36,915 nt of DNA from Vibrio tasmaniensis 1F-187 (lineage in GTDB: Bacteria; Pseudomonadota; Gammaproteobacteria; Enterobacterales; Vibrionaceae). Of this stretch, positions 10,978-18,709 are shown piece by piece (the first letter of the stretch is position 1; every line of letters begins with the position of its first letter). The DNA lies in NCBI RefSeq assembly GCF_000272405.2, contig NZ_AJZM02000391.1, positions 1 through 36,915 on the forward strand, in the 5' to 3' direction. A program made the position numbers and the translations under genes. The notes beneath the pieces were generated by a model. That model saw only the letters and a list, made by a program, of their open reading frames with translations, did no database searches and had not been told where the DNA came from.

Positions 10978-11919
10978 TTATCTAAGGTGCAGAGTTTTTT
11001 CTTTGATGATATCTCGCAACCAAGTTAAGGCTGGGTCATTTTCTCTGTCACGGTGCCAAAACAAAGTGTATGCCATCGGTGGGAACTCCATTGGTAAAGG
11101 AACAACCACTAAGTCGAGTTGCTTAGCGACGAGGTAAGTAAAATGGCTTGGTGCGGTAAACACAAAGTCGGTGTAGGTACATAGGCTTGCAGCGCTATTG
11201 AAGTCTGGAACAGAAATAGCGATATCACGTTGGTGACCAAGATCAGCCAGTTTGTAGTCGAGCAGCCAGCGGTCGTTACCATCACACCTTACTTGTACAT
11301 GACGCTGCGCAAGGTAGATTTCCAAATCCCATTTACCATTCAGAGCGGGGTGGTTGCGTCTTAGCACACACATCTGTGCGTCGCGGTAGATCTCTTGTTC
11401 GCAAATGTCGTCTGGCGGCAGCATAGTTAAACGCGCATCGTTGATGTCGATGTCTTTGCCAGTGAGTCCGATATCTAGTTCGCCAAGCTGCAGCTTCTTA
11501 AAGGTTTGTTCTGTCCAAGCATGGGTGTTGATATTGACCTTAGGTGCTTGTCGAAATATCGCCGGTAAGAAGTGCGGAAGAATCAGCGGGTAAACACTCT
11601 CAACGGCAGCAATATGAAAACTATGGTCACTGTTGTTGGGAATGAATGTCTCAGGCTGAGTGAGAACATCAAGTTGGTTGATCAACGTTTCTAACCGAGG
11701 CTTGAGGAAAACAGCTTTCGGTGTTGGTCGTAGGCCATGAGCACTTCGCGTAAAAAGGGGGTCATTAAATTGTTCACGAAGCTTGGCTAGCGACTTACTC
11801 ACGGCTGATTGGCTCAAGCATAATCGGTGTGCGGTGCGAGTGACACTCAGCTCTTCCATCAGCACCTGTAAGCAAACCAATAGATTGAGGTCGAGGCGTG
11901 ATAGTTTCTCGATATTCAT
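10978..11919 (-). CDS. LysR-family transcriptional regulator
   Basis: A 313-residue DNA-binding regulator. The winged helix lies at about 8-65 (LDLNLLVCLQVLMEE, then SVTRTAHRLCLSQSAVSKSLAKLRE), followed by a LysR substrate domain with GELDIGLTG and HPALNGK. It resembles the LeuO/YbeF/NodD-like branch. It is divergent from the MFS pump gene, with about 100 bases between the starts, so it probably controls that gene and itself. The ligand is unknown. Confidence 0.92.
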   Translation of the reverse strand: MNIEKLSRLDLNLLVCLQVLMEELSVTRTAHRLCLSQSAVSKSLAKLREQFNDPLFTRSAHGLRPTPKAVFLKPRLETLINQLDVLTQPETFIPNNSDHSFHIAAVESVYPLILPHFLPAIFRQAPKVNINTHAWTEQTFKKLQLGELDIGLTGKDIDINDARLTMLPPDDICEQEIYRDAQMCVLRRNHPALNGKWDLEIYLAQRHVQVRCDGNDRWLLDYKLADLGHQRDIAISVPDFNSAASLCTYTDFVFTAPSHFTYLVAKQLDLVVVPLPMEFPPMAYTLFWHRDRENDPALTWLRDIIKEKTLHLR

Positions 11920-12020
11920 GTGAGTTTCCTATTTGGAATAATGCTAATGAGTATATGCCATTTTTGTTCATATCTTTAGTTGGTTATTATGCACCTAAAT
12001 TAACTCATTCGGAGAATCTT

Positions 12021-13220
12021 GTGCCTTCTAACGCGCTTCCAACCCCAAGTAAACTGCAGGTTGCTTTATTGGCAATGCTGGTTCTATTTAGCCCTCTGGC
12101 TATAGATATTTATCTTCCAGCTCTGCCACAAATTTCAACAGCGTTTCACGTGGAACACGCACTAGCACAAGATACGATTACTTGGTTTTTATTCGCCATG
12201 GGTGTCGGGCAATTATTTGCAGGCCCTTTGGCTGATAAGCTAGGACGTCGAACCGTTGCATTGGGAGGTGTTAGTATCTATGCATTGAGTGCTTGCTTGG
12301 CGTGGGCAGCTCAATCGATTGATATGATGCTAATAGCTCGGCTGCTACAAGGCTTAGGAGCTTGTGCGACTTCTGTAGCAGCCTTTGCGACGGTTCGCGA
12401 TCTATTTGGTCCTGAGAAAAGTGGCCGTATGATCAGTTACCTCAATGGTGCAATTTGCTTTATTCCTGCACTAGCACCGATTCTTGGCGCTTGGTTAACT
12501 CATCAATTTGGTTGGCGTTCGAACTTTAGCTTTATGGCAGGCTTCGCAGTCGTTGTTGGCACTATCTTATTCTTCCAAATGAAAGAGTCTAACCCTGCGA
12601 CAGAAAAGGTTGCGGTGTTCAAGCTTGAGCGATACTGGTCAGTATTGAAAACACCATCATTCCTTTTCCACGCAACCTTGTGTCTGATGGCGATGGCAGT
12701 GATTCTCGCTTATGTCACCTCTGCACCGGTTGTGTTGATGGAAAACCTAGGCCTGACCATGAAAGAGTTTACTTTCTGGTTTGGTGTTAATGCGGCCATC
12801 AACATTGCAGCAGCGTTTACTGCACCTAAATTTATGGACCGCTTTGGTACCTATAAAGCACTGGTCGTTGGTATCTCAACGCTGGGTTTAGCGGGCGTGA
12901 TTATGTTAGTGCTTGCAGAACACGCTAGCCCAATTGCATTCATGCTGCCAATCTTCTTGTCTTCAGTGGGTTTTGCTTGGATTCTCGGTGCTGCTGCTGG
13001 TAAGGCTCTTGAACCTTTCGGTGACCGTGCGGGCACAGCTGCTGCACTGCTTGGCTTGTTCCAAATGAGTGGCTCAGGGCTGCTTGTTGGTACCATGCAA
13101 CGCCTTGATTTAACGTCTCAAGTGATGATTGCGCTGCAAATGTTCCTTATTGTTCCTGCGTTGTTAGTGCTTGCGAGCAAAGCAGGCAAGTCGTGGCACA
13201 CGACGTTTGCTAAGGCGTAA
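12021..13220 (+). CDS. MFS drug-resistance transporter, Bcr/CflA type
   Basis: Inner-membrane proton antiporter of the 12-helix Bcr/CflA group, about 399 residues. LFSPLAIDIYLPALP is the hallmark first helix, and ADKLGRR is the A-motif loop between helices 2 and 3. The GTG at 12021 is chosen because GGAG lies eight bases before it and because upstream in-frame ATGs (for example 11955) would add a stretch with no helix-1 pattern in the regulatory region. It is divergent from a LysR regulator. A parS site lies inside the gene (12142-12157). The substrate cannot be told. Confidence 0.9.
   Translation: MPSNALPTPSKLQVALLAMLVLFSPLAIDIYLPALPQISTAFHVEHALAQDTITWFLFAMGVGQLFAGPLADKLGRRTVALGGVSIYALSACLAWAAQSIDMMLIARLLQGLGACATSVAAFATVRDLFGPEKSGRMISYLNGAICFIPALAPILGAWLTHQFGWRSNFSFMAGFAVVVGTILFFQMKESNPATEKVAVFKLERYWSVLKTPSFLFHATLCLMAMAVILAYVTSAPVVLMENLGLTMKEFTFWFGVNAAINIAAAFTAPKFMDRFGTYKALVVGISTLGLAGVIMLVLAEHASPIAFMLPIFLSSVGFAWILGAAAGKALEPFGDRAGTAAALLGLFQMSGSGLLVGTMQRLDLTSQVMIALQMFLIVPALLVLASKAGKSWHTTFAKA
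12142..12157 (-). other. parS centromere site 3 (ParB binding)
   Basis: CGTTTCACGTGGAACA matches the reverse complement of canonical parS at 15 of 16 positions; only the outermost base differs. It lies in the MFS gene and encodes F-H-V-E-H in the periplasmic loop after helix 1. Confidence 0.88.
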
Positions 13221-13229
13221 GTCTCAAGG

Positions 13230-13286
13230 GTGACAAAATATACAAATGGCGGTTTGCGAAACGTTAAAACATGGTATATTTGTCAC
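13230..13286. promoter_or_regulatory. Inverted repeat and promoter region before the H-NS-like gene
   Basis: GTGACAAAATATAC (13230-13243) is mirrored by GTATATTTGTCAC (13274-13286), with one extra A in the first arm. The right arm contains TATATT (13275-13280), a likely -10. GAAACGTTA occurs twice (13257-13265 and 13292-13300). This looks like an operator, but the regulator is unknown. Confidence 0.45.
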
Positions 13287-13322
13287 TCATTGAAACGTTA
13301 GTCCCCAACGGAAAATACTGTA

Positions 13323-13604
13323 ATGTCATTAACAACCTACGAAATGGCGCGCGTCTTAGAGCAAATGGAAGATGCACCTGAAAAGGTCATGTTTGGTAAA
13401 TTGCTTAAAGAGCTAGGCAACCAAAGTGAAGAGCGTATTCGCAGTGCGGCAAAACAAGTTCCAATCGATACTTTGCGAGACATCATTTACCAATTTCAGC
13501 GTGTGGTAGAGTCTCGTAAGGGTGAGCAGGTTCAGCTACTAGCAAAAGAGCTAGCCGAGCAAGGTATCTCTGCTGAAGAGCTACAAGCTTTTCTGAATAA
13601 GTAG
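13323..13604 (+). CDS. Small protein resembling the H-NS oligomerisation domain only
   Basis: A 93-residue cytoplasmic protein. From residue 36 to the end, by eye, RIRSAAKQVPIDTLRDIIYQ and the following VVESRK, then LAKELAEQGISAEELQAF, line up with the H-NS dimerisation half (the RAQAREC..LEEMLEKL..VVNERR and IADGIDPNEL blocks). The usual C-terminal DNA-binding domain (AKYSYVDENGETKTW type) is absent: the protein ends right after the EEL block. It could form mixed oligomers with H-NS, as truncated H-NST proteins do, but that is inference. It is monocistronic with its own terminator. Confidence 0.7.
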   Translation: MSLTTYEMARVLEQMEDAPEKVMFGKLLKELGNQSEERIRSAAKQVPIDTLRDIIYQFQRVVESRKGEQVQLLAKELAEQGISAEELQAFLNK

Positions 13605-13622
13605 TTTATCCCAGTTAAAAAG

Positions 13623-13647
13623 AAACCACTCAATTGAGTGGTTTTTT
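13623..13647. terminator. Bidirectional terminator
   Basis: AAACCACTC and GAGTGGTTT arms around CAATTG give a fully symmetric hairpin with T-tracts on both strands. It serves the H-NS-like gene and the convergent DoxX gene. Confidence 0.9.
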
Positions 13648-13689
13648 GCATTTTGGGGTATATCAATTTAGTGCGAATGAAAGTTCGTT

Positions 13690-14148
13690 CTAACCTCTAA
13701 ACTGCGCTTTCAAAATTCTATCAAGTGAGAATGGCCCAGCGCCCCATACGACAACGATAAGAATCATTAATCCCCACAACTGATGATCATAGAAGCCTTG
13801 CGCCCATAACACTGGGTAAGACACAACCGCAATGATATTGAAAACGAACAGCACCGCTGCCATAGGTCGTGTTAATAGACCAAGCGCTAAGAATACCGGC
13901 AGAATCAATTCAGCTGCGGTGCCCATGTAGGCGGCTAACTCCCAAGGTAACAGTGGCACTTGGTATTCCAACTCAAACAAGTAAAGGGTGCTATCCCAAG
14001 TCGCTATCTTGGTTAGGCCAGAATTAAAGAATACCCACGCTACCCATAGGCGACAAAATAGCAGTAGCACCGGAACAAAGAGTGCTTGTGATTTCTCAAT
14101 CAAACTGTCGTATTGAGCCATCATGTTTGTGACTGTGTTGTTATCCAT
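13690..14148 (-). CDS. DoxX-family membrane protein of the bufferin-type operon
   Basis: A 152-residue protein with four hydrophobic segments. WVAWVFFNSGLTKI is the DoxX signature near helix 1, and TAAELILPVFLALGL lies in helix 2. The start MDNNTV at 14148 is chosen over an upstream ATG at 14169: TTGGAG is well spaced, and it begins one base after the DUF2063 stop. DoxX proteins often close DUF2282-DUF692-DUF2063 operons. The role is unproven; a membrane redox or transport partner is assumed. It is the last gene of the operon. Confidence 0.88.
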   Translation of the reverse strand: MDNNTVTNMMAQYDSLIEKSQALFVPVLLLFCRLWVAWVFFNSGLTKIATWDSTLYLFELEYQVPLLPWELAAYMGTAAELILPVFLALGLLTRPMAAVLFVFNIIAVVSYPVLWAQGFYDHQLWGLMILIVVVWGAGPFSLDRILKAQFRG

Positions 14149-14149
14149 A

Positions 14150-14917
14150 TTATGTCTCCAATTCGGCATTGATTGAAAAGCCTGAGATGACGTTAAGCGC
14201 CATGACAGTATTCAGATGTTGTAGTAATGAAGGGTCTATCGCTACGAGCATTTGGCCTGATTGAAATTCGCGAAGTAGCTGATGGCATTCTTCACTCAAG
14301 TGATGACTATCAATCTGAGAATTATCGGCTCGTATTAACACCCCAAACTCAGGTTGGTTGATGTCTAACCCATCGAGTTGTTGCTGATAGATAGCGCGTT
14401 CAAGCGCGATAATCGTATAGTTAGAATTAATGAGCGTTATTGAATCTTTGAGATGAAAGACTAAAGCGCCTTGTTGCTCTGGTGGCACATCAGCTAAACC
14501 AGCAAGAGGACGTTGGTCGGCTTTTGATTCTGAAACGCTTCTCATCAAGCTGTCTTTGTTCCATTCATAAATAGCCACTTCGCAAAGGTAAGGTGCAGCC
14601 TCAATAACCGCAGGAAAGGCTTGGATGGTTTGTTCAAAGTGTTCACCGTAACCACTGACATCACCAGAGGTTAATGGATAACTTAAGACATGTTGACGAG
14701 CCATCTGTTGGAAGCACTCTTCGCCGACTAACATCTCGGTAAGTGGGTAGGTTGCAGCGAGTACCTCACTCAAGCTAATCACAAAGTTATTGCGATAAAT
14801 CTGGATGCGCTGTTCATCAGTAAAGTGGTCGCTCACTATATCGCAATGCTCACCACTGTTTTGGTAGCGTAGGGCGTTAGCAAACTCTGATTGAACATCA
14901 GATAGGGAGTAGCTCAT
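14150..14917 (-). CDS. bufC: DUF2063 protein, BufC/HvfC-like partner of the RiPP-modifying enzyme
   Basis: A 255-residue cytoplasmic protein. The N-terminal half (about 5-100) has the DUF2063 pattern RIQIYRNNFVISLSEVLAAT...YPLTEMLVGEECF, followed by PYLCEVAIYEW. MbnC-like DUF2063 proteins bind the DUF692 enzyme and present the precursor peptide. It overlaps the DUF692 gene by 4 bases, so the pair is coupled in translation. The name follows the bufferin nomenclature and is assigned by family and context. Confidence 0.85.
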   Translation of the reverse strand: MSYSLSDVQSEFANALRYQNSGEHCDIVSDHFTDEQRIQIYRNNFVISLSEVLAATYPLTEMLVGEECFQQMARQHVLSYPLTSGDVSGYGEHFEQTIQAFPAVIEAAPYLCEVAIYEWNKDSLMRSVSESKADQRPLAGLADVPPEQQGALVFHLKDSITLINSNYTIIALERAIYQQQLDGLDINQPEFGVLIRADNSQIDSHHLSEECHQLLREFQSGQMLVAIDPSLLQHLNTVMALNVISGFSINAELET

Positions 14918-15774
14918 GATGCGCGACTCCTTTGATTGAACTTGTCGTGTTGATACAAGATGTCACTGGCTTTGGTTGCTTCAGCCAATAAGACTTGTGG
15001 CTCTGGGATATCTAGATCCCACTCAATCAAGGTATGGCGAGAGCTGTGCTTTGCTATCCACTGAGTATAAAGTTGCCACACTTCATCACAGACAGGTTTA
15101 CTGTGGGTGTCTATCCAGATCTCACCTTGCTCGAGTTTCTTCTTAGTGAAACCTGCCAAGTGAATCTCTTCCACTTTGTCTGCCGGTATTCCACTTAGAT
15201 ACTCTTCACAGCTGAAGCCATGATTAAAAGATGAGACAAAAATATTATTGAAATCGAGCAGTAGACGACACTCGGTGCGCCTCTGTACCTCGGCTAAAAA
15301 CTCCCACTCTGGGATGGTTGAATGCTTGAAGGCAAGGTAGCTCGATGGGTTCTCAATCAGCATAGGGCGTTGCAAGCTGTCTTGTACCTCGATGACATTG
15401 CGACAAAAGACCTCTAGCGCCTCTTCGGTATAAGGCAGCGGTAACAAGTCATTGAAGTAATGACCACTTGCCTGACTCCAACTGAGATGATCAGAAACTA
15501 AGAAGGGTTCGATATCATCAATGAGCTCTTTTAATTGCACAAGATGATGTTGGTTGATGCGCTCAACAGAACCTAGCGACAACCCAACACCGTGACAACT
15601 GATGTTGTGTGCGTGACGAATTTCTCTGAGTTGTTGGCGTTGCGGTGATTGAGCTAAGAAGTAGTTCTCGCTGTGAACTTCTAACCAACTTACTAAGGCT
15701 GGATTTTGGCTAAAGAAGTCCAAGTGCGGTGTTCTAAGGCCAACCCCTGCGTTGGGGTGAAGAGTTTGAGTCAC
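14914..15774 (-). CDS. bufB: DUF692 multinuclear iron oxidase, BufB/HvfB-like RiPP-modifying enzyme
   Basis: A 286-residue TIM-barrel enzyme. Likely metal ligands recur in family positions: LEVHSENYF, CHGVGLSLGS, VSDHLSW, LIENPSSY, LLDFNNIFVSSFNHG, EIHLAGF, DTHSKPV and LIEWDLDIP. Relatives (MbnB, TglH, BufB) use two or three irons and oxygen to convert cysteines of a precursor, for example to oxazolone/thioamide or thiooxazole. GTG start with AGGAG nine bases upstream. The precursor gene lies 64 bases upstream, and a hairpin sits in the gap. The exact product is not deducible. Confidence 0.9.
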   Translation of the reverse strand: MTQTLHPNAGVGLRTPHLDFFSQNPALVSWLEVHSENYFLAQSPQRQQLREIRHAHNISCHGVGLSLGSVERINQHHLVQLKELIDDIEPFLVSDHLSWSQASGHYFNDLLPLPYTEEALEVFCRNVIEVQDSLQRPMLIENPSSYLAFKHSTIPEWEFLAEVQRRTECRLLLDFNNIFVSSFNHGFSCEEYLSGIPADKVEEIHLAGFTKKKLEQGEIWIDTHSKPVCDEVWQLYTQWIAKHSSRHTLIEWDLDIPEPQVLLAEATKASDILYQHDKFNQRSRAS

Positions 15775-15799
15775 AACGATTCTCCTAACAAGAAGTGGA

Positions 15800-15822
15800 G
15801 GTGAGCTGAATGCCAGCTCACC
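15800..15822 (-). promoter_or_regulatory. Intercistronic hairpin between bufA and bufB
   Basis: A perfect 9-bp stem (15800-15808 with 15814-15822) has a 5-base loop. No T-tract follows on the minus strand, so it is more likely an mRNA-stabilising or partial-attenuation element. It could allow more precursor than enzyme to be made. Confidence 0.6.
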
Positions 15823-15838
15823 ATACTAAGCAGCTCAA

Positions 15839-16099
15839 TTATGATGATTGAGTGTTACCACCTGATAATTTGCCACACAGCCCTTTAGGTACGACTACGA
15901 ATGCATCGGATTGGTTGTCTTCTTTTGCTGTACCCGCACATGAACTTGTTTTGGTTGCACAATCATTTTGGCCAGCTTTTGCCACACCGTAGCATTTTTC
16001 TTTTGCTGCTGCTTCCGCAGGTGCTGATGTAAGAACTGCACCGCCGAACGCTAGTACACTTGTGATTGCAGCTGTAACAGCAAGATTAGAATTTTTCAT
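15839..16099 (-). CDS. bufA: DUF2282 bufferin-type precursor protein (BufA1-like)
   Basis: An 86-residue exported small protein. A signal peptide with AxA sites (TSAPAEAAA) covers about residues 1-32. The mature part is rich in Ala/Gly and has four cysteines (36, 47, 54, 75) in the DUF2282 pattern [27 protein letters not shown]. In bufferins such cysteines are modified by the DUF692 enzyme and chelate copper. The ATG at 16099 is preferred to that at 16105 because GAGGG is seven bases before it. It is the first gene of a leftward operon with bufB, bufC and doxX. Confidence 0.88.
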   Translation of the reverse strand: MKNSNLAVTAAITSVLAFGGAVLTSAPAEAAAKEKCYGVAKAGQNDCATKTSSCAGTAKEDNQSDAFVVVPKGLCGKLSGGNTQSS

Positions 16100-16128
16100 A
16101 GTCATTCCCTCTAGGACTTAATAGTATT

Positions 16129-16156
16129 TTTATATCGCAGGTTAATGAATTGTTAA
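16129..16156 (-). promoter_or_regulatory. Putative promoter of the bufferin-type operon
   Basis: Read leftward, TTAACA (16151-16156), a 16-base spacer and TATAAA (16129-16134) lie about 30 bases before the start of bufA. Related operons elsewhere are driven by ECF sigma factors. I cannot confirm an ECF-type -35 here. Confidence 0.4.
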
Positions 16157-16293
16157 CTTGCTTACTAAAAAGGATAGGAAGAACCAGGAAATAATTTCAC
16201 GGCATTATAAGAAATATCAATATTAATGATGAATTATCTTTTAAGTAACTGATTTTATGATGTTAATTTTTGATTATTTTTTCTTCTTATTAT

Positions 16294-16317
16294 CCTAAAC
16301 GCAGCCTAGTGTTTAGG
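16294..16317. promoter_or_regulatory. Inverted repeat between bufA and uvrD
   Basis: CCTAAAC (16294-16300) and GTTTAGG (16311-16317) are separated by ten bases. The repeat lies just before the uvrD -10 and in the shared intergenic region, so it may be an operator. No regulator is identified. Confidence 0.4.
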
Positions 16318-16318
16318 T

Positions 16319-16324
16319 TATAAT
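16319..16324 (+). promoter_or_regulatory. uvrD -10 element
   Basis: A perfect TATAAT lies 40 bases before the uvrD ATG and nine bases before the LexA box. The -35 is weak and falls in the inverted repeat. Confidence 0.6.
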
Positions 16325-16332
16325 CGACTTTT

Positions 16333-16348
16333 ATGTATAAATACCCAG
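16333..16348 (+). promoter_or_regulatory. LexA (SOS) box of uvrD
   Basis: ATGTATAAATACCCAG matches the E. coli uvrD LexA box CTGTATATATACCCAG at 14 of 16 positions, in the same place relative to the gene. It overlaps the expected start of transcription. Confidence 0.8.
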
Positions 16349-16363
16349 TAGTGAGCATATCCA

Positions 16364-18538
16364 ATGATAGATCCTTCGCTTTTACTCGATGGCCTAAACG
16401 ACAAACAACGTGAGGCGGTCGCAGCACCTTTAGAAAACCTACTTATTCTGGCAGGTGCTGGCAGTGGTAAAACGCGAGTGTTGGTGCATCGTATCGCTTG
16501 GTTACAAAGCGTAGAGCAAGCATCACCGTTCTCTATCATGTCGGTTACCTTCACCAACAAAGCGGCAGCAGAGATGCGTGGTCGTATTGAAGAGTTGATG
16601 ATGGGCAGCTCGTCAGGCATGTGGAACGGCACCTTCCACGGTATCTGTCACCGCATCCTTCGTGCTCACTACCTAGATGCAAAACTGCCAGAAGACTTCC
16701 AGATCATTGATTCAGATGATCAGATTCGCTTACTACGTCGCTTAATTAAGGCGCAAAACCTTGATGAAAAGCAGTGGCCAGCCAAGCAAGCTTCTTGGTG
16801 GATCAATGGCAAGAAAGACGAAGGGTTACGCCCAAGTCACATTGACGCCTACCATGATCCAATAACTCAAACGTGGTTAAAGATTTACTCTGCTTACCAA
16901 GAGGCATGTGATCGTGCTGGCTTGGTCGACTTTGCTGAAATCTTGTTGCGATCGCATGAACTATTGCGCGATAAGAAACACATCCGCGAGCACTACCAAG
17001 CTCGCTTTAAGCACATTCTTGTCGACGAATTCCAAGATACCAACAACATCCAATACGCTTGGCTTCGCATGATGGCAGGCCCGGATTGTCGCGTGATGAT
17101 CGTGGGTGATGATGACCAATCTATCTATGGCTGGCGTGGCGCTAAAATTGAAAATATTCAGAAGTTCTTGGATGAATTCCCAGGCGCTTCAACGGTTCGA
17201 CTCGAACAAAACTATCGTTCAACCAAAACCATTCTTCAGGCGTCGAATGAGCTTATCTCGAACAATACTGAGCGTATGGGTAAAGAGCTGTGGACCGATG
17301 GCAACGATGGCGAGCCAATCTCTGTGTACTCAGCTTATAACGAGTTAGATGAAGCGCGTTTCACAGTTAGCAAAATCAAAGAGTGGCAAGAGAAAGGTGG
17401 TGCGTTAGAAGATACCGCAATGCTATATCGTAACAACGCCCAATCGCGTGTGCTTGAAGAAGCTTTGATTCAAGGTGGTCTACCTTACCGAATCTACGGC
17501 GGCATGCGATTCTTCGAGCGTCAAGAAATCAGAGATGCCTTGAGCTACCTGCGCTTAATGAGTAACCGCAGCAATGATGCGGCATTCGAACGTGTCGTCA
17601 ATACGCCAACGCGTGGCTTGGGTGATAAAACGTTAGAAACGATTCGTCTTGCGGCGCGTGACCGTGGTGCAACCATGTGGCAAGCCAGTATTGCTCTGAT
17701 AGAAGAGCAAGTGCTTCCAGGCCGTGCTGCGGGTGCATTGAGCCGCTTTATCGAGCTTATCAATGCGCTTGAAGATGACACCATAGAACTGAGGCTTCAT
17801 GAGCAAACCGACCACGTGATCAAATCGTCGGGCTTGTTTGCGATGTACGAGCAAGAGAAAGGCGAGAAGTCGAAGGCACGCATTGAGAACTTGGAAGAAT
17901 TAGTAACGGCAACGCGTCAGTTTGAAAAACCAGAAGAAGCGGATGAAATGAGCATGCTAACCGCATTCTTAACTCATGCGGCTTTGGAAGCGGGTGAAGG
18001 CCAAGCTGATGAGTTTGATGATGCGGTTCAGCTCATGACCCTGCACAGTGCCAAAGGCCTAGAGTTCCCAATGGTATTCATGGTGGGTGTGGAAGAAGGT
18101 ATGTTCCCAAGCCAGATGTCAGCAGAAGAAGCAGGGCGCTTAGAAGAAGAGCGTCGCCTGTGTTACGTAGGCATGACGCGTGCGATGGAGAAGCTTTACA
18201 TCACTTACGCAGAGATGCGTCGTTTGTACGGTCAGGACAAGTACCACAAACCGTCACGCTTTATTCGTGAACTACCAGAGACCTGTCTGGATGAGGTTCG
18301 TATGAAAGCGCAAGTGAGCCGTCCTGCAAGCAGTGGCCGCTTTAGCCAAACCGCCGTGAAAGAGAACTTTAACGAAACAGGTTTTAGTTTGGGTTCTCGC
18401 GTTAAGCACCCTAAGTTTGGTGAAGGCACTATCATCAACTTCGAGGGAAGTGGCCCGCAGAGTCGAGTTCAAGTCGCGTTTAACGGTGAGGGCATCAAGT
18501 GGTTAGTAACGGCTTATGCTCGTTTAGAACAGTTGTAA
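16364..18538 (+). CDS. uvrD: DNA helicase II UvrD
   Basis: Superfamily 1A 3'-5' helicase acting in nucleotide-excision and mismatch repair. It has 724 residues, close to E. coli UvrD (720). Walker A is GAGSGKT (31-37). Later motifs are VTFTNKAAAEM (Ia), VDEFQDTN (II), VGDDDQSIYGWRGA (III), LEQNYRST (IV), LMTLHSAKGLEFP (V) and EERRLCYVGMTRA (VI). The C-terminal SLGSRVKHPKFGEG forms the Tudor-like domain that binds RNA polymerase. A LexA box upstream indicates SOS control. Confidence 0.98.
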   Translation: MIDPSLLLDGLNDKQREAVAAPLENLLILAGAGSGKTRVLVHRIAWLQSVEQASPFSIMSVTFTNKAAAEMRGRIEELMMGSSSGMWNGTFHGICHRILRAHYLDAKLPEDFQIIDSDDQIRLLRRLIKAQNLDEKQWPAKQASWWINGKKDEGLRPSHIDAYHDPITQTWLKIYSAYQEACDRAGLVDFAEILLRSHELLRDKKHIREHYQARFKHILVDEFQDTNNIQYAWLRMMAGPDCRVMIVGDDDQSIYGWRGAKIENIQKFLDEFPGASTVRLEQNYRSTKTILQASNELISNNTERMGKELWTDGNDGEPISVYSAYNELDEARFTVSKIKEWQEKGGALEDTAMLYRNNAQSRVLEEALIQGGLPYRIYGGMRFFERQEIRDALSYLRLMSNRSNDAAFERVVNTPTRGLGDKTLETIRLAARDRGATMWQASIALIEEQVLPGRAAGALSRFIELINALEDDTIELRLHEQTDHVIKSSGLFAMYEQEKGEKSKARIENLEELVTATRQFEKPEEADEMSMLTAFLTHAALEAGEGQADEFDDAVQLMTLHSAKGLEFPMVFMVGVEEGMFPSQMSAEEAGRLEEERRLCYVGMTRAMEKLYITYAEMRRLYGQDKYHKPSRFIRELPETCLDEVRMKAQVSRPASSGRFSQTAVKENFNETGFSLGSRVKHPKFGEGTIINFEGSGPQSRVQVAFNGEGIKWLVTAYARLEQL

Positions 18539-18616
18539 TCTGCTACTTCAGCATGTAGAAAACAGTTCGATATCTGAAACTATTCAGCATTGAAAAGTAA
18601 TCCGTATAAAAAACAG

Positions 18617-18645
18617 AAAGAGCAGCCAATGGCTGCTCTTTTTTT
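18617..18645. terminator. Bidirectional terminator between uvrD and tpx
   Basis: An 11-bp stem (18617-18627 with 18631-18641) has an AAT loop region and T-tracts on both strands. It ends uvrD and the convergent tpx. Confidence 0.9.
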
Positions 18646-18709
18646 ATTGCTCGATACCGACCTAAATTAGGTTAATACGAGCGAAGACATTGTTGCCTCA
18701 AAGTGAGAC

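Noticed and set aside
11898..12020. N-terminal extension of the MFS transporter
   Set aside because: The open frame goes into the divergent regulatory region and overlaps the LysR start; the GTG at 12021 has the ribosome site.
17808..17820. Extra CACGTG sites, also near 9540 and 29690
   Set aside because: They have CACGTG only; flanks do not match parS (GTT..AAC).
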